Below are positions 1-8,412 of a stretch of DNA of 64,000 nucleotides, piece by piece. The notes under the pieces are model-generated. The model was not told the DNA's origin. It did not search any database and worked only from the letters and a program-made list of their open reading frames with translations. The position numbers were made by a program, and so were the translations under genes. Numbering within the stretch: position 1 is the stretch's first letter; every line of letters begins with the position of its first letter. The DNA is from Streptomyces sp. AC1-42W (GTDB lineage Bacteria > Actinomycetota > Actinomycetes > Streptomycetales > Streptomycetaceae): assembly GCF_003248355.1 (NCBI RefSeq), contig NZ_QKWY01000001.1:2066001-2130000 (forward strand). Reading direction: 5' to 3'.

Positions 1-950
1 AGTTCGCGGACCTCGGCTACCTGGCCCCGCTGGACGGCACCCCCGCCCTGCAGAAGCAGGACGACTTCCTGAAGCAGGCCGCCGCGTCCACCAAGTACAA
101 CGGCAAGACGTACGCGGTGCCGCAGGTGATCGACTCCATGGGCGTCTTCTACAACAAGAAGATGTTCAAGGAGGCCGGCGTCGAGGTGCCCACCACCATC
201 GCCGAGCTGAAGACCGCCTCCAAGAAGATCAAGGAGAAGACCGGCAAGACCGGTCTCTACCTGCGCGGCGACGACGCCTACTACTTCCTGCCCTTCCTCT
301 ACGGCGAGGGCGGCGACATGGTCAACGCCGCCGACAAGGCCGTCACCATCGACGACGCGGCCGGCGTCAAGGCCATGAAGGTCGTCAAGGACCTGGTCGA
401 CTCGGGCGCCGCCAAGACGGACGCCACGGACGGCTGGGAGAACATGATGTCGTCCTTCAAGGACGGCGACGTCGCGATGATGATCAACGGCCCGTGGGCC
501 GTCGCCGACACCTACACCGGCAAGGCGTTCGCCGACAAGGCCAACCTGGGCGTCGCCCCGGTCCCGGCCGGCTCCGTCGCCCAGGGCGCCCCCCAGGGCG
601 GTCACAACCTGGCCGTCTACGCCGGGTCCAAGAACCTGGACGCCTCCTACGCCTTCGTCGACTACATGACCTCCGTCAAGTCGCAGGCCCAGGTCGCCGA
701 GGAGATCAACCTCCTGCCGACCCGTACCTCCGCCTACGCCCAGGAGTCGGTCGTCGACAACGAGATCGTCGGCTTCTTCAAGCCGGTCGTCGAGAGCGCC
801 GTCGAGCGCCCCTGGATTCCGGAGGGCGGCAGCCTCTTCGCCCCGCTGGTGACCGAGTACACCAAGGTCCTGACCGGTCAGACCAGCCCGGAGAAGGCCG
901 TCAAGGCGACCGGCGACTCCTACCGCAAGCTCCTCAAGGGCTGGAAGTGA
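1..950 (+). CDS. malE: Maltose/maltodextrin ABC transporter substrate-binding lipoprotein, C-terminal part
   Basis: The frame is open from base 3 and the gene starts upstream of the window, so the signal peptide and lipobox are not visible. The 315 residues present read as a family 1 extracellular solute-binding protein: the segment FYNKKMFKEAGVEVPTT is the usual hinge-side strand, and MMINGPWAV and the C-terminal SYRKLLKGWK are typical of MalE. It would bind maltose or maltodextrins outside the membrane and deliver them to the MalF/MalG permeases encoded directly downstream. No ATPase gene is present in the operon; in Streptomyces the shared ATPase MsiK usually serves such transporters. The sugar assignment rests on the adjacent GH13 glucosidase. 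Confidence 0.9.
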   Translation, partial: FADLGYLAPLDGTPALQKQDDFLKQAAASTKYNGKTYAVPQVIDSMGVFYNKKMFKEAGVEVPTTIAELKTASKKIKEKTGKTGLYLRGDDAYYFLPFLYGEGGDMVNAADKAVTIDDAAGVKAMKVVKDLVDSGAAKTDATDGWENMMSSFKDGDVAMMINGPWAVADTYTGKAFADKANLGVAPVPAGSVAQGAPQGGHNLAVYAGSKNLDASYAFVDYMTSVKSQAQVAEEINLLPTRTSAYAQESVVDNEIVGFFKPVVESAVERPWIPEGGSLFAPLVTEYTKVLTGQTSPEKAVKATGDSYRKLLKGWK

Positions 951-971
951 CTCAGGAAGGCAGGCCGGCTG

Positions 972-1988
972 ATGGCTGTCCACACCAGCCAGTCGGTGGT
1001 GAAGGCCGCGGGCGTCGAGAGCGCCCGCGGCCGGAGCCGCGGTACTGGTAACCCCCCGCCGCCCGGACGGCTCCGGCGGGCCCTGTCGACGCACTGGTAC
1101 GCCTGGACCATGGTGGCCCCGGTCGTCATCGTGATCGGCGTGATCATCGGGTACCCGCTCGTCCGCGGTGTCTACCTGTCGCTCACCGACGCCAACGAGC
1201 GCAACGTCGCCCGGTCCATCGGCGTCAACGAGATGCCCGCCACGTACAAGTTCGTGGGCCTGGACAACTACACCGAGGCGCTCACCGGCGACCAGTTCCT
1301 CGGCACGCTCGGCTGGACCCTGGTGTGGACGGTCTCCTGCGTGGCCATCACCTTCGCGCTGGGCCTGGCGCTCGCCAACATCCTCAACCGGAAGTTCGCC
1401 GGCCGGTCCGCCTACCGGATGGCGCTGATCCTGCCCTGGGCCATCCCCGGCTTCGTCTCCGTCTTCGCCTGGCGCTTCCTCTACAACGAGGACCGCGGGC
1501 TGCTCAACAAGATCCTCTCCGGCGGCGGCATCGACGCGGTGCCGTGGCTGAACGACCCCACCTGGGCGAAGTTCTCCGTCATCGCCGTCAACGTGTGGCT
1601 CGGCGTGCCGTTCATGATGGTCGCCCTTCTCGGTGGCCTCCAGTCCATCCCCAGCGAGCACTACGAGGCCGCCGAGATGGACGGCGCCACCGCCTGGCAG
1701 CGCTTCCGCCACGTCACCATGCCCGGACTGCGGCCGGTCTCCACGACGGTGATCCTGCTCTCCACCATCTGGACCTTCAACATGTTCCCGGTGATCTTCC
1801 TGCTCACCCGCGGCGGACCCGGCGAGGCCACCCAGATCCTGGTCACCCAGGCGTACAAGTTCTCCTTCGAGATCAGCCCGCGCGACTTCGCGCAGTCCTC
1901 CACGTGGGGCGTGCTGATCCTCGCCCTTCTGATGGTCTTCGCCGCGATCTACCGGCGAGTCCTCCGCACGCAGGGAGACGACTGGTGA
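972..1988 (+). CDS. malF: Maltose ABC transporter permease MalF
   Basis: A 338-residue inner-membrane permease. An unusually long cytoplasmic N-terminus (about 35 residues rich in Arg and Pro) precedes the first membrane segment, APVVIVIGVIIGYPLVRGV. The EAA loop that contacts the ATPase is visible as EAAEMDGATAWQRFRHVTMP, about two thirds along, followed by FNMFPVIFLLTRGGPGEATQ, typical of MalF-type proteins. It starts 21 bases after malE, and its stop overlaps the GTG of malG by four bases (GTGA), so the two permeases are translationally coupled. Length and topology fit the sugar-permease family. Confidence 0.93.
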   Translation: MAVHTSQSVVKAAGVESARGRSRGTGNPPPPGRLRRALSTHWYAWTMVAPVVIVIGVIIGYPLVRGVYLSLTDANERNVARSIGVNEMPATYKFVGLDNYTEALTGDQFLGTLGWTLVWTVSCVAITFALGLALANILNRKFAGRSAYRMALILPWAIPGFVSVFAWRFLYNEDRGLLNKILSGGGIDAVPWLNDPTWAKFSVIAVNVWLGVPFMMVALLGGLQSIPSEHYEAAEMDGATAWQRFRHVTMPGLRPVSTTVILLSTIWTFNMFPVIFLLTRGGPGEATQILVTQAYKFSFEISPRDFAQSSTWGVLILALLMVFAAIYRRVLRTQGDDW

Positions 1989-2872
1989 CCACCGCACCCA
2001 CCCCCACCGCGCGGCACTCCGCGCCGCGCCCCGCCAAGGTCCGGCTGCGCGGCGAGCGTTCGCCGCTGGCCTCCACGGCACTGCACCTGACGCTGATCGT
2101 CGCGTCCGTGATCGCGGTGTTCCCCGTGCTGTGGGTCCTGCTGACCTCGCTGAAGCCCGCCAAGTACGCGACGACGGCGGACTTCTTCAAGGAAACGACC
2201 TTCGAGAACTACACGAACCTCATCGAGAACACGAAGTTCCTGACCTGGTTCGGCAACTCGCTGATCGTCGCGGGCCTCACCACCCTGGCCGGCGTCATCA
2301 TCTCGGCCTCCACCGGCTACGCCGTCAGCCGCTTCCGGTTCCCCGGCAAGCGCGGGCTGATGTGGACGCTGCTGATCACCCAGATGTTCCCGGTCGCCGT
2401 CCTCATCGTGCCGATCTACAACATCATGGCGAGCATGGGTCTGCTCAACAAGCCGTCCGGCCTCGTCATCACCTACCTCACCATCTCGGTGCCGTTCTGC
2501 GCCTGGATGATGAAGGGCTTCTTCGACACCATCCCGCGCGAGATCGACGAGTCCGGGCAGGTGGACGGCCTCACCCCGTTCGGCACGTTCTGGCGGCTCA
2601 TCCTGCCGCTGGCCAAGCCCGGCATCGCCGTCACCGCGTTCTACTCCTTCATCACCGCCTGGGGCGAGGTGGCGTACGCCTCCGCCTTCCTGGTCGGCGA
2701 GGACAACCTCACCCTCGCGGGCGGCCTCCAGCTGTTCGTCAACCAGTACGGCGCCCAGTGGGGCCCGATGACCGCCGCGTCCGTCCTGATCGCGATTCCC
2801 GCGGCCCTGGTGTTCCTGTTCGCGCAGAAGCACCTCGTCACCGGCATGTCCGCCGGAGCCGTCAAGGGCTGA
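1985..2872 (+). CDS. malG: Maltose ABC transporter permease MalG
   Basis: A 295-residue permease starting at GTG 1985, chosen because that codon overlaps the malF stop in a GTGA. The open frame extends further upstream but only inside malF. The first membrane helix (LTLIVASVIAVFPVLWVLLTSL) is followed by a periplasmic loop, and the EAA-type loop appears as IDESGQVDGLTPFGTFWRLI. The C-terminus FAQKHLVTGMSAGAVKG is the hallmark end of carbohydrate permeases of the MalG group. It pairs with MalF to form the membrane channel for maltodextrin import. Confidence 0.93.
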   Translation: MTTAPTPTARHSAPRPAKVRLRGERSPLASTALHLTLIVASVIAVFPVLWVLLTSLKPAKYATTADFFKETTFENYTNLIENTKFLTWFGNSLIVAGLTTLAGVIISASTGYAVSRFRFPGKRGLMWTLLITQMFPVAVLIVPIYNIMASMGLLNKPSGLVITYLTISVPFCAWMMKGFFDTIPREIDESGQVDGLTPFGTFWRLILPLAKPGIAVTAFYSFITAWGEVAYASAFLVGEDNLTLAGGLQLFVNQYGAQWGPMTAASVLIAIPAALVFLFAQKHLVTGMSAGAVKG

Positions 2873-2906
2873 GCACCGCCCGTACGACCCGCACGCACCA
2901 GTCACG

Positions 2907-2941
2907 GTGGCGCCGGTATCCCGACCCGGTCCCGGCGCCAC
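2907..2941 (+). terminator. Hairpin between transporter and glucosidase genes
   Basis: A perfect 10-base inverted repeat (GTGGCGCCGG at 2907-2916 and CCGGCGCCAC at 2932-2941) lies in the 96-base gap between malG and the GH13 gene. There is no U tract, so it may stabilise the transporter mRNA 3' end or attenuate transcription rather than fully terminate it. Confidence 0.5.
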
Positions 2942-2968
2942 CCCCCACCCAGACACCCCAGGGACGAC

Positions 2969-4645
2969 ATGACCCAGCACCTCGCTGCCCCCTCCACCGG
3001 CACGTCCGACGCCGCCGCGGGCCACCCCACCGGCTGGTGGCAGGACGCGGTGATCTACCAGGTCTATCCGCGCAGCTTCGCCGACGGCAACGGCGACGGC
3101 ATGGGCGACCTCGCAGGCGTACGCGGCAGACTCCCGTACCTCAAGGAGCTGGGCGTCGACGCGGTCTGGCTCAGCCCGTTCTACGCGTCCCCGCAGGCCG
3201 ACGCCGGCTACGACGTCGCCGACTACCGGGCCATCGACCCGATGTTCGGCACCCTGCTGGACGCCGACGCGCTGATCCGCGACGCCCACGACCTCGGGCT
3301 GCGGATCATCGTCGACCTGGTGCCCAACCACTCGTCCGACCAGCACGAGTGGTTCAAGCGCGCGCTCGCCGAGGGCCCCGGCTCCGCCCTGCGCGACCGC
3401 TACCACTTCCGCCCCGGCAAGGGCGACGACGGCGAACTCCCGCCCAACGACTGGGAGTCCATCTTCGGCGGCCCCGCCTGGACCCGGACCACCGACCCGG
3501 ACGGCACCCCCGGCGAGTGGTACCTCCACCTCTTCGCTCCCGAGCAGCCCGACTTCAACTGGGAGCACCCGGCCGTCGCCGACGAGTTCCGCTCGATCCT
3601 GCGCTTCTGGCTCGACATGGGCGTCGACGGCTTCCGGGTGGACGTCGCCCACGGCCTCGTCAAGGCGGCCGGGCTGCCCGACCTCGGCACCCACGACCAG
3701 CTCAAGCTCCTCGGCAACGACGTCATGCCGTTCTTCGACCAGGACGGCGTGCACGAGATCTACCGCAGCTGGCGCACCATCCTCGACGAGTACCCCGGGG
3801 ACAGGATCGCCGTCGCGGAGGCGTGGACGCCGACCGTCGAGCGCACCGCCAACTACGTGCGCCCCGACGAGATGCACCAGGCGTTCAACTTCCAGTACCT
3901 GGCCACCGCCTGGGACGCCCCCGCGCTCCGCCAGGTCATCGACACCTCGCTCGACGCCATGCGGCCGGTCGGCGCCCCCACCACCTGGGTGCTCTCCAAC
4001 CACGACGTCACCCGGCACGCCACCCGCTTCGCCAACCCGGCGGGCCTCGGCACCCAGATCCGCACCCCCGGCGACCGCGAGCTGGGCCTGCGCCGGGCCC
4101 GCGCGGCCACCATGCTGATGCTGGCGCTGCCCGGCTCCGCCTACGTCTACCAGGGCGAGGAGCTCGGCCTGCCCGACGTCACCGACCTGCCGGACGAGGC
4201 CCGCCAGGACCCGTCGTTCTTCCGGGCCGAGGGCCAGGACGGCTTCCGCGACGGCTGCCGCGTCCCGATCCCGTGGACCCGCGAGGGCAGCAGCTACGGC
4301 TTCGGCGCCGACGGCAGCTGGCTCCCGCAGCCGGCCGGCTGGGGCGAGCTGAGCGTCGAGGCGCAGACCGGCGCGGCCGGCTCCACGCTGGAGCTCTACC
4401 GGGCCGCGATCGCCGCCCGCCGGGCCCACCCCGGCCTCGGCGCGGGCACCGACGTGCGCTGGCTGGACGCCCCCGAGGGGCTGCTGGCCTTCGCCCGCCC
4501 CGGCTTCGTCTGCACCGTCAACACCACGGGCGCCCCGGTCCGCGTCCCCGTACCGGGCACGCTCCTGCTGTCCAGCGCCCCGGTCGACACCGACGGCGAC
4601 ACGGTCGAGCTGCCGGCCGACACCACGGTGTGGTGGACGGTGTGA
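2969..4645 (+). CDS. aglA: GH13 alpha-glucosidase
   Basis: A 558-residue cytoplasmic glycoside hydrolase family 13 enzyme of the oligo-1,6-glucosidase/alpha-glucosidase subgroup. The conserved regions are in order: DLVPNHSS (region I), GFRVDVAHGL with the nucleophile Asp near residue 225, VAEAWT with the acid/base Glu near 284, and SNHDVTRH with the third acid near 346. No signal peptide is present, so it would cleave imported maltodextrins to glucose inside the cell. It lies 96 bases after malG, and its stop overlaps the GTG of the LacI gene. The gene symbol follows the usual Streptomyces name for the glucosidase in this operon. Confidence 0.9.
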   Translation: MTQHLAAPSTGTSDAAAGHPTGWWQDAVIYQVYPRSFADGNGDGMGDLAGVRGRLPYLKELGVDAVWLSPFYASPQADAGYDVADYRAIDPMFGTLLDADALIRDAHDLGLRIIVDLVPNHSSDQHEWFKRALAEGPGSALRDRYHFRPGKGDDGELPPNDWESIFGGPAWTRTTDPDGTPGEWYLHLFAPEQPDFNWEHPAVADEFRSILRFWLDMGVDGFRVDVAHGLVKAAGLPDLGTHDQLKLLGNDVMPFFDQDGVHEIYRSWRTILDEYPGDRIAVAEAWTPTVERTANYVRPDEMHQAFNFQYLATAWDAPALRQVIDTSLDAMRPVGAPTTWVLSNHDVTRHATRFANPAGLGTQIRTPGDRELGLRRARAATMLMLALPGSAYVYQGEELGLPDVTDLPDEARQDPSFFRAEGQDGFRDGCRVPIPWTREGSSYGFGADGSWLPQPAGWGELSVEAQTGAAGSTLELYRAAIAARRAHPGLGAGTDVRWLDAPEGLLAFARPGFVCTVNTTGAPVRVPVPGTLLLSSAPVDTDGDTVELPADTTVWWTV

Positions 4646-5700
4646 CGACCGTCCCCCTGCCGAGGAGCCCCGGCGCGGGCGGTGCGCTCAGGCTGTCGGA
4701 CATCGCCGGCCAGGCGTCCGTCAGCGAGGCCACCGTCAGCCGGGTCCTCAACGGCAAGCCGGGCGTCGCGGACACCACGCGTCAGCGGGTGCTCGCGGTG
4801 CTCGACATCCTGGGCTACGAACGCCCCGTACGGCTGCGGCAGCGCAGCGCCGGGCTCATCGGGCTGGTCACCCCCGAACTGACCAACCCGATCTTCCCGG
4901 CGTTCGCCCAGTCCGTGGAACAGGTGCTCGCCGGGCACGGCTACACGCCGGTGCTCTGCACCCAGCTGCCCGGCGGCGCCACCGAGGACGAACTCGTCGA
5001 GCAGCTGGTCGAACGCGGCGTCGGCGGGATCGTGTTCCTGTCCGGGCTGCACGCCGACACCTCCGCCGACCCGGCGCGCTACGCCGCGCTGAGCGAGCGC
5101 GGGGTGCCGTTCGTCCTGATCAACGGCTACAACGAGCGCATCAGCGCCCCGTTCGTCTCGCCGGACGACGCCGCCGCCGTACGGATGGCGGTGAGCCATC
5201 TCGCCGAACTCGGCCACCGCCGGGTGGGCCTGGCCATAGGGCCGCAGCGCTATGTGCCCTCCCGCCGCAAGCGGGACGCCTTCGTGGACGCCGCGGTCTC
5301 GGTGCTCGGCCTGGACCGCGAGGAGGCCGAACTCCTGGTGTGCTCCACGCTGTTCAGCGTCGAGGGCGGCCAGGTCGCGGCCGGCGCGCTGCTCGACCGG
5401 GGCTGCACGGGCATGGTCTGCGGCAGCGACCTGATGGCGCTCGGCGTGGTCCGCGCGGCCCGCGACCGGGGGCTGCACGTACCGCGCGACGTCTCCGTGG
5501 TCGGCTTCGACGACTCGCAGCTCATCGCGTTCACCGACCCGCCGCTGACCACGGTGCGCCAGCCGGTCCAGGCGATGGCGGCGGCCGCGGTGGGCGCGCT
5601 CCTGGAGGAGATCGGCGGCAGCCCCGTCCAGCGCACGGAGTACGTCTTCCAGCCGGAGCTGGTGGTCCGAGGGTCGACGGCGGCGCTGCGGAGCGCGTGA
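4642..5700 (+). CDS. LacI-family regulator of the maltose operon
   Basis: A 352-residue regulator with the start at GTG 4642, overlapping the aglA stop by four bases. An N-terminal LacI helix-turn-helix (LSDIAGQASVSEATVSRVLNG) is followed by the hinge and a periplasmic-binding-protein-like sensor domain (IGLVTPELTNPIFPAFAQSVEQ onward, with SVVGFDDSQLIAF near the end). By position it probably represses the mal operon and is released by maltose or a related sugar. In S. coelicolor, as I recall, malR is divergent upstream of malE. A LacI gene at the downstream end is therefore a different arrangement, and I do not assign malR versus aglR. Confidence 0.88.
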   Translation: MTTVPLPRSPGAGGALRLSDIAGQASVSEATVSRVLNGKPGVADTTRQRVLAVLDILGYERPVRLRQRSAGLIGLVTPELTNPIFPAFAQSVEQVLAGHGYTPVLCTQLPGGATEDELVEQLVERGVGGIVFLSGLHADTSADPARYAALSERGVPFVLINGYNERISAPFVSPDDAAAVRMAVSHLAELGHRRVGLAIGPQRYVPSRRKRDAFVDAAVSVLGLDREEAELLVCSTLFSVEGGQVAAGALLDRGCTGMVCGSDLMALGVVRAARDRGLHVPRDVSVVGFDDSQLIAFTDPPLTTVRQPVQAMAAAAVGALLEEIGGSPVQRTEYVFQPELVVRGSTAALRSA

Positions 5701-5741
5701 GGCGACGCGCGCGAGGGCCGGGTCCGGAGGGGGCAGAGCAC

Positions 5742-5892
5742 ATGCCCGCCGGGGACCTCGCCGACAGCGACGTCCAGGAGTTCCGCTCCGACCTGATGGG
5801 CCACCACCCCAAGACCAACACCCTCGCCGTCCGCAAGGCACTCGACGCGCTCACGCCCGCCAAGGACGGCGCGGACGGCAAGGGGATCATCG
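5742..5892 (+). pseudogene. Pullulanase relic, internal fragment
   Basis: About 45 codons in one frame read as the conserved core of bacterial pullulanase (region II, with Phe-Arg and DLMGHHPKTN, followed by VRKALDALT and DGKGII). In intact enzymes this continues with LYGEGWNFGE, but here the match stops at about 5892 and unrelated sequence follows. The Asp nucleophile region is incomplete, so the fragment cannot be active. A second relic of the same family lies at 7842-8227. The family identification is from memory of pullulanase sequences. Confidence 0.7.
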
Positions 5893-5917
5893 GCTCGCGT
5901 CGCTTGACGCGCGCGGC

Positions 5918-6127
5918 TCAGGCGCCCACGGTTCCGTCCTTCACGGCGGACACGAACGACGACCAGTCGGCCGCGGTGAAGGTGAGGGCGGGGCCGCCCT
6001 GGTGCTTGCTGTCACGGACGGGGACGACGTCGGCGAAGCTGTGGGAAACCTCGACGCACGCGCCACCGTCCTGGTTGCTGTGGCTGCTCTTGTGCCAGGT
6101 CGCGGTGCTCAGATCGATGGTTCGCAC
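5918..6127 (-). CDS. DUF397 domain protein
   Basis: A 69-residue protein with the complete DUF397 pattern: TWHKSSHSNQDGGACVEV at the N-terminus, VPVRDSKHQGGPALTF in the middle and WSSFVSAVKDG at the end. DUF397 proteins are small partners of DUF5753/XRE regulators in actinomycetes, and several such pairs affect development or antibiotic production. The start overlaps the 3' end of the upstream XRE gene by 19 bases, so the two are coupled. The pair sits inside a broken pullulanase gene. Confidence 0.9.
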   Translation of the reverse strand: MRTIDLSTATWHKSSHSNQDGGACVEVSHSFADVVPVRDSKHQGGPALTFTAADWSSFVSAVKDGTVGA

Positions 6128-6951
6128 GGCAGTTCCTCCAACATACGCAAGATGAATTTTCGTGACTCGGCAGGGGAAAGCGCCAGGTCGCGCGTTGCAT
6201 CGTACGCACGCTGCATGCGCTCCACCGTAGCGCTCTCCTCATGCAGCTCCCCGCCGTACCCGTGCTCCGTGTACGCCACCGTACGAGTGTCCTGCAATCG
6301 GAGAAACCAGACATCGGTGCTCGACAAGCCGTGCAGTCCGGCCGTCTGAGGCAGAACTTGCAGCGTCAGGTTCGGCTGCTCCCCCGCCTCGGCGAGGTAT
6401 TCAAGTTGCTTTCGCCACTCCTGCGAACTTCGCAGGGCCGTCCGGAGCACTGCCTCCGAGAGAATGGTACGGAAGGGCGGCGAGTCATCCGCTGCCAGCA
6501 GCCCCTGCCGCCCCATCCTGGCCTCGACCTGTTGGTCCAGGGCAGCCCCTTTGAAGCCACCGGCCGCAAGCAACTCCCGCGCGTAGCCGGGTGTCTGCAA
6601 CAGCCCCGGCACGACACTCACGGCGAAGTGCCACAGGCTCGTCGCCTCCGCCTCCAGGGCCATGTACCGCCGGTACCGCTCCTTGAACTGCGTCTGGTCG
6701 CTGATGGCCAGCTCCCACAGCGCCAGCAGCAGCCCCGGTGTCCCGTAGTGCTGGTCGAGCGCCTCCACGACCTCGGGTCCGCCGACCGTCTCGCCCTTCT
6801 CCATCTTGCCGAACAACGACCAGTCCCATCCCAGCCGTTCGCCGAGCTGCCGCAGACTGTCGCCGCGCGCGGTACGCAGACGCCGCAGCTCCTCCGCGAA
6901 CCGTGCCCGTGGTTCCCTGCTGCGGCCCGTGACCGCCCGCCTCGTCGGCAT
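6109..6951 (-). CDS. XRE-family regulator with DUF5753 domain
   Basis: A 280-residue protein. The ATG at 6951 is chosen because GGAGGG lies just upstream; the open frame continues upstream but is low-complexity Arg-rich shadow. Residues about 15-70 form an XRE helix-turn-helix (FAEELRRLRTARGDSLRQLG) and the rest is DUF5753 (VVPGLLQTPGYARELL, then GQPNLTLQVLP-type segments and WFLRLQDTRTVAYTEHGYGG). It is the DNA-binding partner of the DUF397 protein that follows. It probably acts as a regulator of local or developmental genes; the target is unknown. Confidence 0.92.
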   Translation of the reverse strand: MPTRRAVTGRSREPRARFAEELRRLRTARGDSLRQLGERLGWDWSLFGKMEKGETVGGPEVVEALDQHYGTPGLLLALWELAISDQTQFKERYRRYMALEAEATSLWHFAVSVVPGLLQTPGYARELLAAGGFKGAALDQQVEARMGRQGLLAADDSPPFRTILSEAVLRTALRSSQEWRKQLEYLAEAGEQPNLTLQVLPQTAGLHGLSSTDVWFLRLQDTRTVAYTEHGYGGELHEESATVERMQRAYDATRDLALSPAESRKFILRMLEELPCEPSI

Positions 6952-7130
6952 CTCGCCCTCCGTGGAACGTGTGGAACGTGGCTCACCCGTCGGGGAGGCA
7001 GCCTCCGCCCCCGGTGTGTCACAGCTCCGACGGGGCCATCCTCGTAACAGCCCCCTCACGCACCGTAGTACCGGTCGTGGGGGCGGACAGCGGAATTCAC
7101 GGAAGAACACCCGAAGGAAGAAGAACCGCC

Positions 7131-7394
7131 ATGACCTCGCCGTCGCAGAAGCCGCACCTCCCCCGCAGGTCGCCCAAGCTCCGGGAGGCGCTGGCCGCCC
7201 GTGACGCCCTCGCCGCCGCCCTGACCGCCGCCGGCGTCCAGCTGCCCGCGATGGACGTACGTACTCCGTGGCCGGAAGCGGAGGGTGAGGGCCCCGCCCG
7301 GCCGGCCGACTACGCCCTCGTCCACCTCGGCGTCTGCTCCGCCCCCGTCGCACACGCCCTCGCCGAAGTGATCAGGAACGGGGCGGCCGGGTGA
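7131..7394 (+). CDS. Small conserved protein of unknown function
   Basis: An 87-residue protein with ATG at 7131, preceded by a GAAGGAAGAAG purine tract. It is divergent from the XRE gene. After a basic N-terminus (SPSQKPHLPRRSPKLREALAARD) it is Ala-rich and probably helical, with no membrane segment or recognised domain. Its stop overlaps the GTG of the next small gene, so the pair is an operon. Similar small genes often sit next to XRE/DUF397 pairs in Streptomyces. Confidence 0.65.
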   Translation: MTSPSQKPHLPRRSPKLREALAARDALAAALTAAGVQLPAMDVRTPWPEAEGEGPARPADYALVHLGVCSAPVAHALAEVIRNGAAG

Positions 7395-7672
7395 CCGAGG
7401 ACGGCGTCCCCCGGGTCGGGACGGCCGTGCACGACGCCGGAAGCGGCCGGGTGGGCCTGGTGATGGGCCACGAGGGCCCCTGGCTCCAGCTCCGCCCGCT
7501 CGGCGGTGGCCGCGAGTGGGACGCCGACCCGGACCGCCTACGGCCCCTCGACCCGGCTGAGCTGCTGAGCGCCCGCGTCGCCGAGGCCAACGCCCGCAGC
7601 CGCACCGGGCTCGGTGTCGGCGGCATACGGGGCTCCCCGCATGCCGGTCCGGCCGAAGAAGAGGCCCGGTGA
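7391..7672 (+). CDS. Small conserved protein of unknown function
   Basis: A 93-residue acidic protein starting at GTG 7391, overlapping the previous stop by four bases. The first 60 residues (GTAVHDAGSGRVGLVMGHEG, then LQLRPLGGGREWD) look like a small beta-rich SH3- or KOW-like fold, with the pattern used by small Streptomyces accessory proteins near XRE/DUF397 genes. No catalytic motif or membrane segment is seen. Function unknown. Confidence 0.6.
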   Translation: MTEDGVPRVGTAVHDAGSGRVGLVMGHEGPWLQLRPLGGGREWDADPDRLRPLDPAELLSARVAEANARSRTGLGVGGIRGSPHAGPAEEEAR

Positions 7673-7684
7673 CGCGAGCGCGTC

Positions 7685-7830
7685 TCACCCGAGACCGGTC
7701 AGCAGCTCGTCCAGCACCGCCTCCTCCTCCACCCGCACCCCCGCCTCCCGCAACGCGTCCGCCAGGCCGGGATCCCACGGGGCCTCTGCCCGGGTTCCGG
7801 TGAGAGGCGGTCCGGCGGGCCGACGACGCC
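7685..7830 (-). pseudogene. Possible 3' remnant of a minus-strand gene
   Basis: The minus-strand frame ends with a plausible protein tail, PWDPGLADALREAGVRVEEE followed by AVLDELLTGLG and a stop. Further upstream the frame runs into the pullulanase relic and loses protein-like character. It could be the end of a gene cut off when the module entered the pullulanase gene. I cannot name the family. Confidence 0.3.
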
Positions 7831-7841
7831 CGCTTTCGGGC

Positions 7842-8227
7842 GCGGATAACGAGCCCAAGTGGCCGTACGCCGCGCCGCTGCTGGCCAACCCGAGGATCAC
7901 CCCGGGCTGCGCGCAGATCAACGGCACCGCGGCCGCCTACCGGGACCTGCTCACCATCCGCGGCACCGAGAAGGACTTCGGCCTCTCCTCCGCCGCCCGG
8001 GCGCGGTCCCGGCTCTCCTTGCCGCTCTCCGGCAAGGACGAGACCGTTTCAACGCCGCCCTCGGCACCACCACCCAGAAGATCGCCGCACTGGCCGGCCA
8101 GAAGTACACCCTGCACCCCGTCCAGGCGAAGGGCGCGGATTCTACCGTCAAGCGCTCCTCGTACGAGCGGAGTTCGGGAAGCTTCACCGTTCCGGGACGC
8201 ACAGTGGCGGTATTCACCCTGCGCTGA
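7842..8227 (+). pseudogene. Pullulanase relic, C-terminal fragment with frameshift
   Basis: The first half reads in one frame (KWPYAAPLLANPRITP, then YRDLLTIRGTEKDFGL and LPLSGKDE). The second half reads in another (KIAALAGQKYTLHPVQAKGA, then SSGSFTVPGRTVAVFTLR and a stop). Both segments correspond to the conserved C-terminus of secreted bacterial pullulanases. At least one frameshift near 8045 and the missing middle make it non-functional. It pairs with the fragment at 5742-5892. A strong hairpin at 8261-8288 is probably the original gene's terminator. Confidence 0.75.
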
Positions 8228-8260
8228 CCGATATCAGGACTACCGTATGGGGCAGCCGTC

Positions 8261-8288
8261 CAGGGGGTGCCGCACCTCGCACCCCCTG
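8261..8288. terminator. Hairpin downstream of the pullulanase relic
   Basis: A perfect 10-base inverted repeat, CAGGGGGTGC (8261-8270) and GCACCCCCTG (8279-8288), with an 8-base loop. It lies 34 bases after the relic's stop codon, where a terminator of the ancestral gene is expected. Confidence 0.6.
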
Positions 8289-8308
8289 GGCACGCCTTCC
8301 ACTCCACC

Positions 8309-8387
8309 CGGCCGGTCCCGGCCCCCGGCACACGACCCGGCGTCCCTCCTCGCCGGACCGCGCGGACGCGGGGGCCGGGACCGGCCG
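8309..8387. repeat. 18-bp perfect inverted repeat upstream of the ATPase gene
   Basis: The arms are 8309-8326 (CGGCCGGTCCCGGCCCCC) and 8370-8387, exact reverse complements separated by 43 bases. They end 20-25 bases before the start of the ATPase gene. They could be a structured leader that hides the start region, an operator with two half-sites, or a terminator for upstream transcription. Confidence 0.55.
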
Positions 8388-8412
8388 ACCCACCTGTGCA
8401 GCGACGGTGACG

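Noticed and set aside
1949..4429. Very long minus-strand frame opposite malG and aglA
   Set aside because: It is composed of low-complexity Gly/Ala/Val/Arg sequence mirrored from the real genes; high GC makes stop codons rare on the other strand.
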